The notes under the pieces are model-generated. The model ran no database searches, was not told where the DNA came from, and worked only from the letters and a program-made list of their open reading frames with translations. DNA of 64,000 bases from Stutzerimonas kunmingensis. GTDB lineage: Bacteria; Pseudomonadota; Gammaproteobacteria; Pseudomonadales; Pseudomonadaceae. Both the position numbers and the translations under genes were made by a program. The stretch lies in the NCBI RefSeq assembly GCF_021432085.1, contig NZ_CP090366.1, positions 992,001 through 1,056,000 on the forward strand, written 5' to 3'. Of this stretch, positions 33,682-43,102 are shown piece after piece (the stretch's first letter is position 1; each line of letters begins with the position of its first letter).

Positions 33682-34557
33682 CTAGCGTGGCGGCAGGCCC
33701 ATGCGTCGACGCGCGCGGTGTACGGAGCCGCTGCGTACGGCCCAGCGCACTACCGGCGCGGTGCTGCGAACCCCGGTGCGGATCAGCTGGCGTCGGCTTT
33801 CGCTCAGTGTCAGGCCAAGCATTTCCTGAGCCCATTCGGGCAAGAGCTCGACACCAGCGTGCAGCATCAGCGTTCCGAAGGGCCTGAGCAGGGGGCTGGG
33901 CGCCGGGGCGGTACGCAGTATCTGCAGGATTTCCAGCGCACGCTCGTCGCTCCGGAGCTGGGGGCTGGTGCGCTTGAGATAAGCCTCGATCTGCGCGCGC
34001 GAACGCGGCACGTCACCGGCGCCGAGGCGCTCGGCGATCAGCGCCACCTCGGCGTAATAGCGATCCTGTTCGGCCGCCGGCAGGTCAGGATTGAGGTAGC
34101 GCAAGTGTGACTTGAGAAAGCTGCTGACCTCGGCGACGTGCACCCAGGTCAGCAGGTTGGGATCCGATGCGGCGTAGGGACGACCATCCGGCGCCGTACC
34201 GGATACGCCTGCATGAATCCGCTTGACCCGCTCGATCAGTCGGTCGGCATCGGCGTGGCTACCGAAGGTAGTGGCGGAGATGAACTGCCCGGTGCGCCGC
34301 AGGCGGCCGAGCAGGTCCTCGCGAAAATTAGAGTGATCCCAGACGCCGGACAGCGCCAACGGGTGCAGCGCCTGCAACAGCAATGCGGAAATTCCGCCGA
34401 CCATCATCGAGGTGAAGTCGCCATGCACCCGCCAGCACACTGACTCAGGCCCGAACAGGCCGGGATCGCCCGGAGGATTTTCGTAATCGACACCGCCGAT
34501 CGCCAGCCCGGTAAGGCTGAGCACGCGGGTTTCGATATGACGGCGAATGAATTCCAT
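33682..34557 (-). CDS. MpaB-like oxygenase family (DUF2236) protein
   Basis: 291 aa from ATG 34557. Family wording: VCWRVHGDFTSMMVGGISALLLQALHPLALSGVWDHSN, RLRRTGQFISATTFG, and LTWVHVAEVSSFLKSH with conserved His residues (HGD, HPLA, WVHV) that are the probable heme/metal ligands of the MpaB/latex-clearing-protein fold. Enzymatic substrate unknown. The open frame extends upstream to 34827 but overlaps pgi and has no family similarity there. Confidence 0.75.
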   Translation of the reverse strand: MEFIRRHIETRVLSLTGLAIGGVDYENPPGDPGLFGPESVCWRVHGDFTSMMVGGISALLLQALHPLALSGVWDHSNFREDLLGRLRRTGQFISATTFGSHADADRLIERVKRIHAGVSGTAPDGRPYAASDPNLLTWVHVAEVSSFLKSHLRYLNPDLPAAEQDRYYAEVALIAERLGAGDVPRSRAQIEAYLKRTSPQLRSDERALEILQILRTAPAPSPLLRPFGTLMLHAGVELLPEWAQEMLGLTLSESRRQLIRTGVRSTAPVVRWAVRSGSVHRARRRMGLPPR

Positions 34558-34650
34558 GGCGACAGCGCTGTTGGCTTGGCAAGCGGCGATGTTACCTGAA
34601 CAGACGCAGAGGGCTCGCCAATTGGCGGTGGTAACGGGGGAAGGAGGAGA

Positions 34651-34683
34651 GACCGGACAGCAGCGCCGCACTGTTGTCCGGTC
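34651..34683 (-). terminator. Terminator hairpin after pgi
   Basis: GACCGGACA...TGTCCGGTC arms (9 bp plus an inner CAG/CTG) are read on the minus strand 11 bp after the pgi stop. Followed by TCTCTCC rather than a pure T-run. Confidence 0.7.
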
Positions 34684-34694
34684 GAGGGGCGATA

Positions 34695-36359
34695 TCAGCC
34701 GCGGTGGCGACCACGGAAGAAGTCGATCAGGCCCTGGGTGGAGGCATCCTCTGCGGGCGCAGCATCGAAGCGGGTCATCTGGTTGTAGACGGCCTTGCCC
34801 AGATCCTTGCCGAGCTCCACGCCCCACTGGTCGAAGGAGTTGATCCCCCAGATCACGCCCTGAACGAAGACCTTGTGCTCGTACAGCGCGATCAGTGCGC
34901 CGAGGCGGCCGGGGCTGATGGTTTCCATCACCACGGTGTTGCTCGGGCGGTTGCCGGGGATCACCTTGTGCGGGGCGAGACGCTGCACCTCGGCTTCGCT
35001 GAGGCCCTTGGCGCGCAGTTCAGCCTCGGCTTCTTCGCGCGTCTTGCCGCGCATCAAGGCCTGGCTCTGCGACAGGCAGTTGGCGTAGAGCCACTCGTGG
35101 TGATCGGCGACAGGGTTGTGGCTGACCACGGGCACGATGAAGTCGGCCGGGATCAGCGGTGTGCCCTGGTGCAGCAGCTGGTGGTAGGCGTGTTGGCCGT
35201 TACAGCCGACACCGCCCCAGATCACCGGGCCGGTGGTGCAGGACACCGGTGTGCCGTCCTGGCGCACGCTCTTGCCGTTGGACTCCATGTCCATCTGCTG
35301 CAGGTGTTTGACGAAGTTGCGCAGGTAGTGGTCGTAAGGCAGGAACGCGTAGCTCTGTGCACCCCAGAAGTTGTGGTACCAGACGCCTAGCATCGCCAGC
35401 AGCACCGGCATGTTGCTTTCGAACGGCTCGCTGAGGAAATGCTGGTCCATGCTGTAGGCGCCGGACAGCAGATCCTTGAAGTTGGACATGCCGATCGCCA
35501 GGGCGATGGGCAAGCCGATCGCCGACCACAGCGAATAGCGACCGCCGACCCAGTCCCACATCGGAAAGATGTTCTTTTCGCGGATACCGAATTCGACCGC
35601 CGCCTGCTTGTTGCTGGTGACGGCGATGAAGTGGCGGTAGAGCTTCTCTTCGGTGCCGCCCTTGCCCAGATACCAGGTGCGTGCGGCCTGGGCGTTCTTC
35701 AGCGTCTCGAGGGTGCCGAAGGTCTTGCTGGAGATGATGAACAGCGTGGTTTCGACATTCAGCTTGGCGGTCACTTCGCGGAATTCGCTGCCGTCGATGT
35801 TCGCCAGGTAGTGCGTGCGTACGCCGTGCTGAGTGAACGGCAACAGCGCCTCGGATACCAGCTGCGGGCCGAGGAACGAGCCGCCGATGCCGATGTTCAC
35901 CACGTCGGTGATGGTCTTGTCGCTGAAGCCGCGCCATAGGTTGTTGTGGATGCGGGTGACGATGTCGGTCATCTGCGCCAGCGCGGTGTGCACGTCACGC
36001 ATGATGTTCTTGCCGTCGACCATCACCGATTCGCCCATCGGGCGGCGCAGGGCGGTGTGCAGCACGGGACGGTTTTCCGAGGCGTTGATGCGCTCGCCTT
36101 CGAACATCGCATGGGCTGCCTGCTCGACGCCAGCCTCGCGGGCCAGGTTCACCAGCAGGGTGCGAGTCTCGGGCGTGATGAGGTTCTTCGAGTAGTCGAG
36201 AAACAGGCCGCTGCAGGAAACCGACAGATCATCGAAGCGCGTCGGGTCGGCCTTGAATGCTTCGCGCATGCTGAAGTTCTGCATGGCCAGGCGGTGTTCT
36301 TCCAGGGCCTTCCAGGACGGCAGGCCGGTGACATCGAGCGGATGCTGGTAGTAGCTCAT
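34695..36359 (-). CDS. pgi: Glucose-6-phosphate isomerase
   Basis: Interconverts glucose-6-P and fructose-6-P, 554 aa. Signatures [33 protein letters not shown] and [13 protein letters not shown], with the catalytic His in [20 protein letters not shown] lies about 10 bp before the ATG. It is followed by a hairpin terminator. In Pseudomonas this enzyme mainly serves gluconeogenesis and exopolysaccharide precursors. Confidence 0.98.
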   Translation of the reverse strand: MSYYQHPLDVTGLPSWKALEEHRLAMQNFSMREAFKADPTRFDDLSVSCSGLFLDYSKNLITPETRTLLVNLAREAGVEQAAHAMFEGERINASENRPVLHTALRRPMGESVMVDGKNIMRDVHTALAQMTDIVTRIHNNLWRGFSDKTITDVVNIGIGGSFLGPQLVSEALLPFTQHGVRTHYLANIDGSEFREVTAKLNVETTLFIISSKTFGTLETLKNAQAARTWYLGKGGTEEKLYRHFIAVTSNKQAAVEFGIREKNIFPMWDWVGGRYSLWSAIGLPIALAIGMSNFKDLLSGAYSMDQHFLSEPFESNMPVLLAMLGVWYHNFWGAQSYAFLPYDHYLRNFVKHLQQMDMESNGKSVRQDGTPVSCTTGPVIWGGVGCNGQHAYHQLLHQGTPLIPADFIVPVVSHNPVADHHEWLYANCLSQSQALMRGKTREEAEAELRAKGLSEAEVQRLAPHKVIPGNRPSNTVVMETISPGRLGALIALYEHKVFVQGVIWGINSFDQWGVELGKDLGKAVYNQMTRFDAAPAEDASTQGLIDFFRGRHRG

Positions 36360-36663
36360 GGTGATGCGGCTTCCTTTGCTTTGACAGGCCGCTGAACCCC
36401 TGCAGTTGCACGCGCAGGCGCGCGTTGGTCGCGACGGGATTCAGTAATGTGTATGACCGTGCGGGCGCGCCGGCACTCCTCCTGAATGCTGCGGATGCTG
36501 GCCGAACCCGGCTTTCACCGAGCCGGTGAAGGCACATCCTATGCCATCAGAGTCAGCTCAGACAGGGGAAACCCCCACTCCGTTCCGGGCCATTGCCTTC
36601 TATTCTGCTCGAGCCCGTGCTTTCACTCTCGCACCTATCGACCATTCAGCCATGTTCAAACGA
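36360..36663. other. Gene-free stretch between pgi and panD terminator
   Basis: About 300 bp with no supported gene. It should hold the pgi promoter and 5' UTR on the minus strand. A small CCGGCT/AGCCGG inverted repeat is present near 36510-36526. No clear consensus promoter was identified. Confidence 0.5.
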
Positions 36664-36696
36664 AGAAGCCCGAAGTGCAGAACACTTCGGGCTTCT
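36664..36696 (-). terminator. Terminator of the pcnB-folK-panBCD transcript
   Basis: AGAAGCCCGAAGTG cagaa CACTTCGGGCTTCT: a perfect 14-bp stem, 24 bp past the panD stop, followed on the minus strand by TCGTTTG. Confidence 0.85.
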
Positions 36697-36720
36697 ATTC
36701 GACGACACCTGAACGGTGGC

Positions 36721-37101
36721 TCAGGCGACCTGTACCGGGATTGCGTTGCTGGTATGGCTCAGCTCGCCGTCGGCACCCATGTAAAGCACATGCGGTTTGA
36801 AATTGGCCAGCTCGGCCTCGCTGTAGTGGGCGTAGGCGCAGATGATCAGGCGGTGACCGACACCGGCCTTGTGAGCAGCGGCACCGTTGACCGAGATGAT
36901 CTTCGAACCTTCCTCGCCGCGGATGGCGTAGGTGGTGAAGCGCTCGCCATTGTCGACGTTGTAGATCTGGATCTGTTCGTATTCACGGATGCCGGCCAGG
37001 TCCAGCCACTCGCCGTCGATGGCGCAGGAACCTTCATAATCGAGCACCGAGTGAGTTACCTGGGCGCGGTGCAGTTTGGCCTTGAGCATGATGGCGTGCA
37101 T
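36721..37101 (-). CDS. panD: Aspartate 1-decarboxylase
   Basis: Pyruvoyl enzyme making beta-alanine for pantothenate, 126 aa. The self-cleavage site Gly24-Ser25 is visible in YEGSCAIDG; other signatures are [14 protein letters not shown] and [21 protein letters not shown]. Last gene of the pan cluster, followed by a terminator. Confidence 0.98.
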   Translation of the reverse strand: MHAIMLKAKLHRAQVTHSVLDYEGSCAIDGEWLDLAGIREYEQIQIYNVDNGERFTTYAIRGEEGSKIISVNGAAAHKAGVGHRLIICAYAHYSEAELANFKPHVLYMGADGELSHTSNAIPVQVA

Positions 37102-37184
37102 GGCGGGGTCCTCCGGGTGCGCAAGCGGCGCAGAGTGTGCCTTAAGCCTCGAACGTGATCAAGGCTGCGGGCAAATGGCTGGGA

Positions 37185-38045
37185 TCAGGCCGATGTGTGG
37201 ATGTCCACCAGCAGGTTGTCGATCAGCCGCGTCTTGCCCAGGTAGGCGGCGGCGAGGATGACCAGCTCGGTGGAGCGCTCGCTGACTGGCTGCAGGTCGA
37301 TTGCGTTGCGAATCTCCAGATAGTCCGGACGCAGGCCGGCAGCCTGCAAAGCGCTCAGGCCTTCGGCGATCAGCGCCGGGTAGTCGCGGCGACCGCCCCG
37401 GATCGCTACGTCCAGCTGGCTCAGGGTGCGGTACAGCGACGGAGCCGTGGCGCGCTCGTCTGCACTCAGATAGCCGTTGCGTGAAGACAGCGCCAGGCCA
37501 TCGGCGGCGCGAACGATCGGCTCCGAGAGGATCTGCACCGGCATGTTCAGATCGCGGACCATGGTGCGGATCACCGCCAGCTGCTGGAAGTCTTTCTGAC
37601 CGAATACGGCGAGGTCCGGCAGCACCATGTTGAACAGCTTGCTGACCACGGTGGATACACCGTCGAAATGCCCGGGGCGGCTGCCACCGCAGAGACCTTC
37701 GGAAACGCCGGGCACGCGAACGATGGTCTGCTGGGCCTGGCCGTGCGGATAAATCTCTTCGACGCTCGGCGCAAAGAGCAGGTGGCAGCCGGCTTCGAAC
37801 AGCTTGTCCTGATCCGCAGCGAGGGTGCGCGGGTAGTTGTCCAGGTCTTCGTTGGGGCCGAACTGCAGTGGATTGACGAAGATGCTGGCGACCACGAAGT
37901 CGGCGCGCTGCCCGGCCTTCTTCACCAGCGCGATGTGGCCGGCGTGCAGGTTGCCCATGGTCGGTACGAAGCCGATGCGCTTGCCTTCCCCACGAGCGCG
38001 GGACACTGCGGCACGCAGGTCGGCGATGGTCTTGACGATGTTCAT
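37185..38045 (-). CDS. panC: Pantothenate synthetase (pantoate-beta-alanine ligase)
   Basis: Joins pantoate and beta-alanine using ATP, 286 aa. The HIGH-like motif is [11 protein letters not shown] (about 32-42), with FVPTMG before it, then [31 protein letters not shown] and the KMSKS-like LSSRNGYLS. The start overlaps the panB stop by 4 nt, so translation is coupled. Confidence 0.98.
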   Translation of the reverse strand: MNIVKTIADLRAAVSRARGEGKRIGFVPTMGNLHAGHIALVKKAGQRADFVVASIFVNPLQFGPNEDLDNYPRTLAADQDKLFEAGCHLLFAPSVEEIYPHGQAQQTIVRVPGVSEGLCGGSRPGHFDGVSTVVSKLFNMVLPDLAVFGQKDFQQLAVIRTMVRDLNMPVQILSEPIVRAADGLALSSRNGYLSADERATAPSLYRTLSQLDVAIRGGRRDYPALIAEGLSALQAAGLRPDYLEIRNAIDLQPVSERSTELVILAAAYLGKTRLIDNLLVDIHTSA

Positions 38046-38842
38046 GCGGAGAAACCGTGTTCGACTGCGGGGAATTCGGTGGCCTTGACGGCTTTCACGT
38101 AGCCGGCGATGGCGGACGGGATGTCACCGTGCTCGCGCATGAAGTTCTTGACGAACTTCGGTACGCGGCCACCGAGCGAGAGCCCGAGCATATCGTGCAA
38201 CACCAGCACCTGGCCGTCGGTGTCGCTGCCGGCGCCGATGCCGATCACCGGAATCTGCACCGCCCGGGTGATGCGCGCAGCCAGTTCGCTGGGTACGCAT
38301 TCGAGCAGCAGCATGGCTGCACCGGCGGCTTCCAGCGCCTTGGCGTCCTCCAGCATCTGAAGTGCCTGGGCTTCCTCGCGGCCTTGTACCTTGTAACCGC
38401 CGAAGATGTTGACCGCCTGTGGCGTCAGGCCCATGTGTGCGCAGACTGGAATTCCACGCTCGGCCAGCAGGCGGATCGACTCAGCCAGCCAGGCAGTGCC
38501 TTCCAGCTTGATCATGTGTGCGCCAGCCTGCATCAGCACGGCCGAATTGTTCAGGGTCTGCTCGGTGGTGGCGTTGGCCATGAACGGCAGGTCGGCGACG
38601 ATCATCGCGCCACGATTACCGCGTTTGACGCTGGCGGTGTGATAGGCCATGTCGGCAACGGTGACCGGCAGGGTGCTGTCGTGACCTTGCAGGACCATGC
38701 CGAGTGAATCGCCGATCAGAAGCATCTCGACGCCCGCATCGCAGGCGGTCTTGGCGAAGGTGGCGTCATAGCAGGTGAGCATGACGATCTTTTCGCCCTT
38801 CTGCTTGAGCCCTTGCAGCGTGGTCAGGGTTACGTCTGGCAT
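38042..38842 (-). CDS. panB: 3-methyl-2-oxobutanoate hydroxymethyltransferase
   Basis: First step of pantoate synthesis, 266 aa. Signatures [47 protein letters not shown] and [23 protein letters not shown] 38842 gives the family start [10 protein letters not shown]; the frame is open to 38905. Operon with panC and panD. Confidence 0.98.
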   Translation of the reverse strand: MPDVTLTTLQGLKQKGEKIVMLTCYDATFAKTACDAGVEMLLIGDSLGMVLQGHDSTLPVTVADMAYHTASVKRGNRGAMIVADLPFMANATTEQTLNNSAVLMQAGAHMIKLEGTAWLAESIRLLAERGIPVCAHMGLTPQAVNIFGGYKVQGREEAQALQMLEDAKALEAAGAAMLLLECVPSELAARITRAVQIPVIGIGAGSDTDGQVLVLHDMLGLSLGGRVPKFVKNFMREHGDIPSAIAGYVKAVKATEFPAVEHGFSA

Positions 38843-38969
38843 GAATGCCGTCCTCTTCGAGCCTCGGAGGTCAGGGTTGCCGCGCGGTGCACCGGTTGGG
38901 TGCATGGGGCCGCGGATGGCAGAGGGCGCTTATAGTCCCGGCGGCGACAGAGTAAGTCAATCGCGAGTG

Positions 38970-39497
38970 TTACCCGCGCGTTACGTTCGTTACCGCGGCG
39001 GTGACACCGTCATCGCCAAGCCGCTCGAGACCGCTGAAGGGGCAGGCAGCGAGCAGGTCGACGAGTCGGCGACCATCGGCCAGCAGCAACTCCGCCGGAG
39101 CGACTTCAGCGAGCGGGTAGAGCACGAATGCGCGGGCTTGCAGGTGATAATGCGGAACCTGCAGACGGGGTTCGGCGATCAGGCGATCGCCGAACAGCAG
39201 GATGTCCAGATCCAGCGTACGCGGGCCCCAGCGCTCCGCCTTGCGCTCGCGACCCTGGGCCTGCTCGATGCGTTGCAGGGCGTCGAGCAGATCGAGCGGC
39301 GCGAGACTGGTGTCCAGTGCGGCTACGGCGTTGACGTAACGTGGTTGGTCGGCTGGTCCGAGTGGGTCGCTGGCATAGAGTGACGATACTGCTGCGAGAC
39401 TGCTCTGTGGCAAGTCAGCCAGCGCTTGCAGGGCGCCGCGCAGTTGCTTTTGCGGATCGGCCAGGTTGCTGCCCAGGCCGATGTAGACGCGTTCCAT
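38970..39497 (-). CDS. folK: HPPK: 6-hydroxymethyl-dihydropterin pyrophosphokinase
   Basis: Folate-pathway kinase, 175 aa, preparing the substrate of FolP (15909-16760). Signatures YIGLGSNLADP near the N-terminus and the catalytic segment RWGPRTLDLDILLFGD (about 90-105). It starts one base before the pcnB stop ends, so the two are coupled; panB follows after 127 bp. Confidence 0.97.
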   Translation of the reverse strand: MERVYIGLGSNLADPQKQLRGALQALADLPQSSLAAVSSLYASDPLGPADQPRYVNAVAALDTSLAPLDLLDALQRIEQAQGRERKAERWGPRTLDLDILLFGDRLIAEPRLQVPHYHLQARAFVLYPLAEVAPAELLLADGRRLVDLLAACPFSGLERLGDDGVTAAVTNVTRG

Positions 39498-40892
39498 TTA
39501 CTCGGCCGGGTTGGCGGCGTTGTCGCCCGGACCACGGCGGCGGCGCCCCCCGCGACGACGCTTCTTCGCTCCGCCGGCTTCTTCCTTGTTGCTGAGGCCG
39601 CGAATCATGTTGCGACGTTCGCTGTCGCTGGCTTCCTGATATTCGGTCCACCAGTCGCCTAGGCCGTTGGTTTTCTCTCCGGCGCTTTCGCGTAGCAGAA
39701 GGAAATCGTAGCCGGCGCGGAAGCGCGGATTTTCCAGCAACTGATCGGCGCGGCGCCCCTGGCGGCGCGGCAGGCGCTCCTGCATGTCCCAGATCTCGCG
39801 CATGGGGATGGTGAAGCGTTTCGGAATCGCAGTGCGCTGGCACTGCTCCCAGATGATGTCGTGCGCCGCTTCCTGCATCGCCGGGATCGGCGGCATGCCA
39901 CGGTCCTGCAGTTCCAGTACGCGGGCGGGCAGGGCGGGCCAGAGCAGTGCGGCAAAGAGGAATGCCGGCGTCACAGGTTTTCCCTGCTGAATGCGCAGGT
40001 CGGTGTTGGCCAGGGCGTTGCGGATCAGCGTGCCGGCGTATTCCGGGTTGCGCTCGAGTGCTGTGGCGCTCGCCGGGAACAGCGGGGCGAAGAGATCGTA
40101 TTCGAGCAGTAGCTCGAAGGTGCGCTCGGCCTTGCCGCCGAGGAATAGCTTGAGCACTTCGTCGAACAGGCGTGCCGAGGGAATGCCGTCGAGCAGGTCG
40201 GCGAGGTCGACGATGGGTTCGGCGCTGTGCCGTTCGATCTCGAAGTCGAGCTTGGCGGCGAAACGCACCGCACGCAGCATGCGCACCGGGTCTTCCTGGT
40301 AGCGCTGCTCGGGGTCGCCGATCAGACGGATCAGGCGATTGCGGATGTCGTGTACGCCACGGGTGTGGTCGAGGATGCGCTCGGTAGTCGGATCGTAATA
40401 CAGCGCATTGATGGTGAAGTCGCGGCGCTGGGCGTCGTCTTCGAGGGTGCCATAGATGTTGTCACGCAGGATGCGGCCGCTCTCGTTGCGCGAAGCGAGA
40501 TGGCTGGCGTCGTCGTCATCCTCTTCCGGATGGTTGGCGCGGAAGGTGGCGACCTCGATGATCTCGCGACCGAAATGAACATGCACCAGCTTGAAACGGC
40601 GTCCGATCACGCGAGCGTTGCGGAATTCGGCGCGGACCTGTTCGGGGGTCGCGCTGGTCGCGACGTCGTAATCCTTGGGATTCAGCTGCAGCAGCAGGTC
40701 GCGCACGCATCCGCCGACCACATATGCCTCGTAACCCGCCTGCTGCAGTCGTTCGACCACGCTCACCGCGTAACGACTGATCTCGTTGCGATGCAGGGAA
40801 TGCTGCCGGCTGGACAGAATTTCAGGTGTGCGGCGGGGATGCGGGATGCGGCGCAGAGGAAGACGAAAAGACTGGAACAGCTTTTTCAGCAT
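39498..40892 (-). CDS. pcnB: Poly(A) polymerase I
   Basis: Adds 3' poly(A) to RNAs to promote decay, 464 aa. Nucleotidyltransferase motif AYVVGGCVRDLLL and DYDVATSATPEQV (metal Asp pair), then RDFTINALYYDP and RIRLIGDPEQRYQEDPVRMLRAVRFAA-type segments. The C-terminal tail is very basic (KKRRRGGRRRRG), as in the family. ATG 40892 is preferred over an upstream TTG. It lies just downstream of crcZ, the order known from P. aeruginosa. Confidence 0.97.
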   Translation of the reverse strand: MLKKLFQSFRLPLRRIPHPRRTPEILSSRQHSLHRNEISRYAVSVVERLQQAGYEAYVVGGCVRDLLLQLNPKDYDVATSATPEQVRAEFRNARVIGRRFKLVHVHFGREIIEVATFRANHPEEDDDDASHLASRNESGRILRDNIYGTLEDDAQRRDFTINALYYDPTTERILDHTRGVHDIRNRLIRLIGDPEQRYQEDPVRMLRAVRFAAKLDFEIERHSAEPIVDLADLLDGIPSARLFDEVLKLFLGGKAERTFELLLEYDLFAPLFPASATALERNPEYAGTLIRNALANTDLRIQQGKPVTPAFLFAALLWPALPARVLELQDRGMPPIPAMQEAAHDIIWEQCQRTAIPKRFTIPMREIWDMQERLPRRQGRRADQLLENPRFRAGYDFLLLRESAGEKTNGLGDWWTEYQEASDSERRNMIRGLSNKEEAGGAKKRRRGGRRRRGPGDNAANPAE

Positions 40893-41114
40893 GGGGGGCA
40901 ACTGTGTGGCGGAAGACGGGCCGGTGTCGCGAATGGCCGCGAAACCTGCGCGGATTCTAGCACCGAGAGTGCTGGATGTTGAACGATGCGCAGGGAGGTG
41001 TCAAAAAGCATCGTGCGCCGCGTCACGCAGGCAGTGCTTGGCGCAGGGCGGAGGCCACGCGATTGTCGAGCAGTAAGACTGCTGTGAAGGAAAATGGGTA
41101 AGCCCCGGATAGCA

Positions 41115-41140
41115 CAAAGGGGAGCCGAAGCTCCCCTTTG
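41115..41140 (-). terminator. Terminator of crcZ
   Basis: AAAGGGGAGC cgaa GCTCCCCTTT: a perfect 10-bp stem with a GNRA-like/UUCG-type loop, read on the minus strand as the 3' end of CrcZ. Confidence 0.85.
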
Positions 41141-41478
41141 AATACTGTTGCGTGCTTTATTGTTATTAGTCGCTCAGGCGTTGCTGTTTTTGTTGTTCGC
41201 CTGTTCCATCGGGCCGTGGCCGTCAGGAGCACTCCACACTGGGAGCTAATAGCAAACGGATTTCTTTGGTCGCTGACTTTGCCTTGATCTTCGATCCAAC
41301 CAGTGCGGGCCCTGCTGATGCAGTTTTTTGTTGTTCTCGGCCTGGTCGTGGGGCGAACCCCGTGGCAAGTCCTCTCCAAAAGAATCAGTTAGCTGCGCCT
41401 CCGCCTTCTTGTCGTTATTTTGCTGGAGCCGTTACGTCTTGTTCTTATTGTGGGATCTGCTTGTTATTGTTGTTGTGC
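41115..41478 (-). ncRNA. crcZ: CrcZ small RNA (antagonist of Hfq/Crc)
   Basis: About 364 nt on the minus strand between cbrB and pcnB, the known crcZ position. The predicted 5' end reads GCACAACAACAATAACAAGC. At least five A-rich CA motifs of the AANAAYAA type can be read (near 41461-41475, 41440-41450, 41406-41420, 41324-41336, 41186-41197, 41156-41167). CrcZ uses such motifs to sequester Hfq/Crc and relieve carbon catabolite repression. It starts at a sigma-54 promoter and ends at a strong hairpin. Identity is from position, promoter and motifs; ends are predicted. Confidence 0.92.
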
Positions 41479-41488
41479 CTATAAGTAA

Positions 41489-41503
41489 GCAGTTGCCGTG
41501 CCA
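41489..41503 (-). promoter_or_regulatory. Sigma-54 promoter of crcZ
   Basis: On the minus strand TGGCACggcaaCTGC, with GG (-24) and GC (-12) separated by 10 nt. It places the start at about 41477-41478. CbrB-activated sigma-54 transcription of crcZ is established in pseudomonads. Confidence 0.9.
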
Positions 41504-41522
41504 GATTTTGAAAGTTCTTATT

Positions 41523-41535
41523 TATCAACGACTTG
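41523..41535 (+). promoter_or_regulatory. IHF-like site in the crcZ control region
   Basis: TATCAACGACTTG is an exact match to WATCAANNNNTTR, located between the CbrB-type upstream site and the sigma-54 promoter. Confidence 0.6.
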
Positions 41536-41563
41536 GTCATTATCTAGACTGAGACGGGCAATA

Positions 41564-41600
41564 AAAAACCGGGGCAGCGTTACCGTTGCTCCCGGTTTTT
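41564..41600 (-). terminator. Terminator of cbrB
   Basis: AAAAACCGGG...CCCGGTTTTT arms with a further imperfect inner stem. It has A/T runs on both sides and lies 29 bp after the cbrB stop, separating cbrAB from crcZ. Confidence 0.85.
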
Positions 41601-41626
41601 GTTACGAGTCATGGCGGGCGGTAACA
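41600..41626. promoter_or_regulatory. Probable CbrB upstream activator site
   Basis: TGTTAC (41600-41605) and GTAACA (41621-41626) form an inverted repeat 15 bp apart, directly after the cbrB stop and about 100-130 bp upstream of the crcZ promoter. It resembles the TGTTAC-type CbrB sites described for crcZ in other pseudomonads. Confidence 0.75.
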
Positions 41627-41628
41627 GA

Positions 41629-43041
41629 TTACCCGGCCGCGCTACTCGACTTGCGCCGCGGAATGCCCAGGCGCTGGCGGCGTTCCCACAGACATTTGCG
41701 GCTGATGCCCAGCTTGCGAGCCAGCTCGGTCTCGGTCATGTGATCCTGATGCTCGAGCACGAAGTGCTGGAAGTAGTCCTCCAGCGACAGATCCTCGGTC
41801 GGCTCGTTGCCCGTGGCAATGCCGCGAATGGTGCCAAGGGGCTCGTCGAAATCGTCGTCCAGTTCGTCCAGCTCGATATCGATGCCCAGCAGCTCGGCAT
41901 CGATCTCCGGGCTTTCGCTGAGAATGGCTGCGCGCTCGATCGCGTTTTCCAGCTCGCGAACGTTGCCCGGCCACGAGTAGTGACGGATCGCCTGCTCGGC
42001 ATCGCGGGAAAAATGCAGGTCGTCGCTGCTCATGCGCTCACCCTGGCGTGCCAGGAACGCTTTGGCGATCTCCAGCACGTCACCACCCCGCTCACGCAGC
42101 GGCGGCAGCTTGAGCGCAATGACGTGCAGCCGGTAGTAGAGGTCTTCACGGAACTGCCCGGTCTTGGCCAGGGTTTTCAGGTCGCGGTGAGTGGCGGCGA
42201 TGAGGCGCACATCGACCTTCTGCGATTGCACCGAGCCAACCCGGCGGATCTCGCCTTCCTGCAGGACCCGGAGCAGACGTGCCTGTGCCTCGAGCGGCAG
42301 TTCGCCGATCTCGTCGAGAAACAGAGTGCCACCGTCAGCGGCTTCGACCAGCCCGGCGCGGCCAGCGCTGGCGCCGGTGAAGGCGCCTTTCTCGTGCCCG
42401 AACAGTTCGGATTCGATCAGCGTTTCCGGGATGGCCGCGCAGTTGACGGAAATCATCGGGGCCTTGGCGCGGCGCGAGAGGTTATGCAGAGCGCGGGCGA
42501 CCAGTTCCTTGCCGGTGCCCGATTCGCCCTGGATCAGCACGTTGGAATCGGTCGGTGCGACCTTGCGGATCTTGCCGAACAGGTCCTGCATGGGCGCGCA
42601 GTGGCCGATGATGCCGATGTCTTCTCGGTCGGTTGTCGCTGAGGCGGCGCTTGCGCCACGGGAGGGCTGCGCCTGTACCGCGGTGTTGTGCTGATGGTCG
42701 GTGAGGATGCGTGCCACGGTCTGCAGCATCTCGTCATGGTCGAACGGTTTGGCGATGTAGTCGACTGCGCCCATCTTCATCGAGTCCACGGCCGAGCGCA
42801 GGCTGGCGTAGCTGGTCATGATCAGCACCGGCGTACCTTCGGCGAGCTTGATCAGCTCGGTGCCGGGGGCGCCGGGAAGTCTCAGGTCGCTGACGATGAG
42901 GTCGAAACCCGGGATGCTGTAGCGCTCCTGTGCTTCCTGCACCGAGCCGGCTTCGCTGACCTCGTACTGGTTACGCTCGAGGAGGCGTCGCAGGGCGGAG
43001 CGGATGATGGTTTCGTCTTCGACGATCAGAATGTGTGACAT
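41629..43041 (-). CDS. cbrB: Sigma-54-dependent response regulator CbrB
   Basis: NtrC-type activator for carbon/nitrogen balance, 470 aa. The receiver domain has phospho-acceptor Asp52 (IVSDLRLPG) and [11 protein letters not shown]. The AAA+ domain has Walker A GESGTGKE, the sigma-54 contact loop GAFTGA (in [11 protein letters not shown]) and DEIGELP. The C-terminus is a Fis-type helix-turn-helix ([24 protein letters not shown]). Partner kinase CbrA lies 62 bp upstream. It activates crcZ, whose control region begins at the end of this gene. Confidence 0.96.
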   Translation of the reverse strand: MSHILIVEDETIIRSALRRLLERNQYEVSEAGSVQEAQERYSIPGFDLIVSDLRLPGAPGTELIKLAEGTPVLIMTSYASLRSAVDSMKMGAVDYIAKPFDHDEMLQTVARILTDHQHNTAVQAQPSRGASAASATTDREDIGIIGHCAPMQDLFGKIRKVAPTDSNVLIQGESGTGKELVARALHNLSRRAKAPMISVNCAAIPETLIESELFGHEKGAFTGASAGRAGLVEAADGGTLFLDEIGELPLEAQARLLRVLQEGEIRRVGSVQSQKVDVRLIAATHRDLKTLAKTGQFREDLYYRLHVIALKLPPLRERGGDVLEIAKAFLARQGERMSSDDLHFSRDAEQAIRHYSWPGNVRELENAIERAAILSESPEIDAELLGIDIELDELDDDFDEPLGTIRGIATGNEPTEDLSLEDYFQHFVLEHQDHMTETELARKLGISRKCLWERRQRLGIPRRKSSSAAG

Positions 43042-43102
43042 CAGTACTCTCTCGACGGTCTGGAGGCATAACCGGTAAAGGGCCGGTACGGCAGTCGCCT
43101 CT

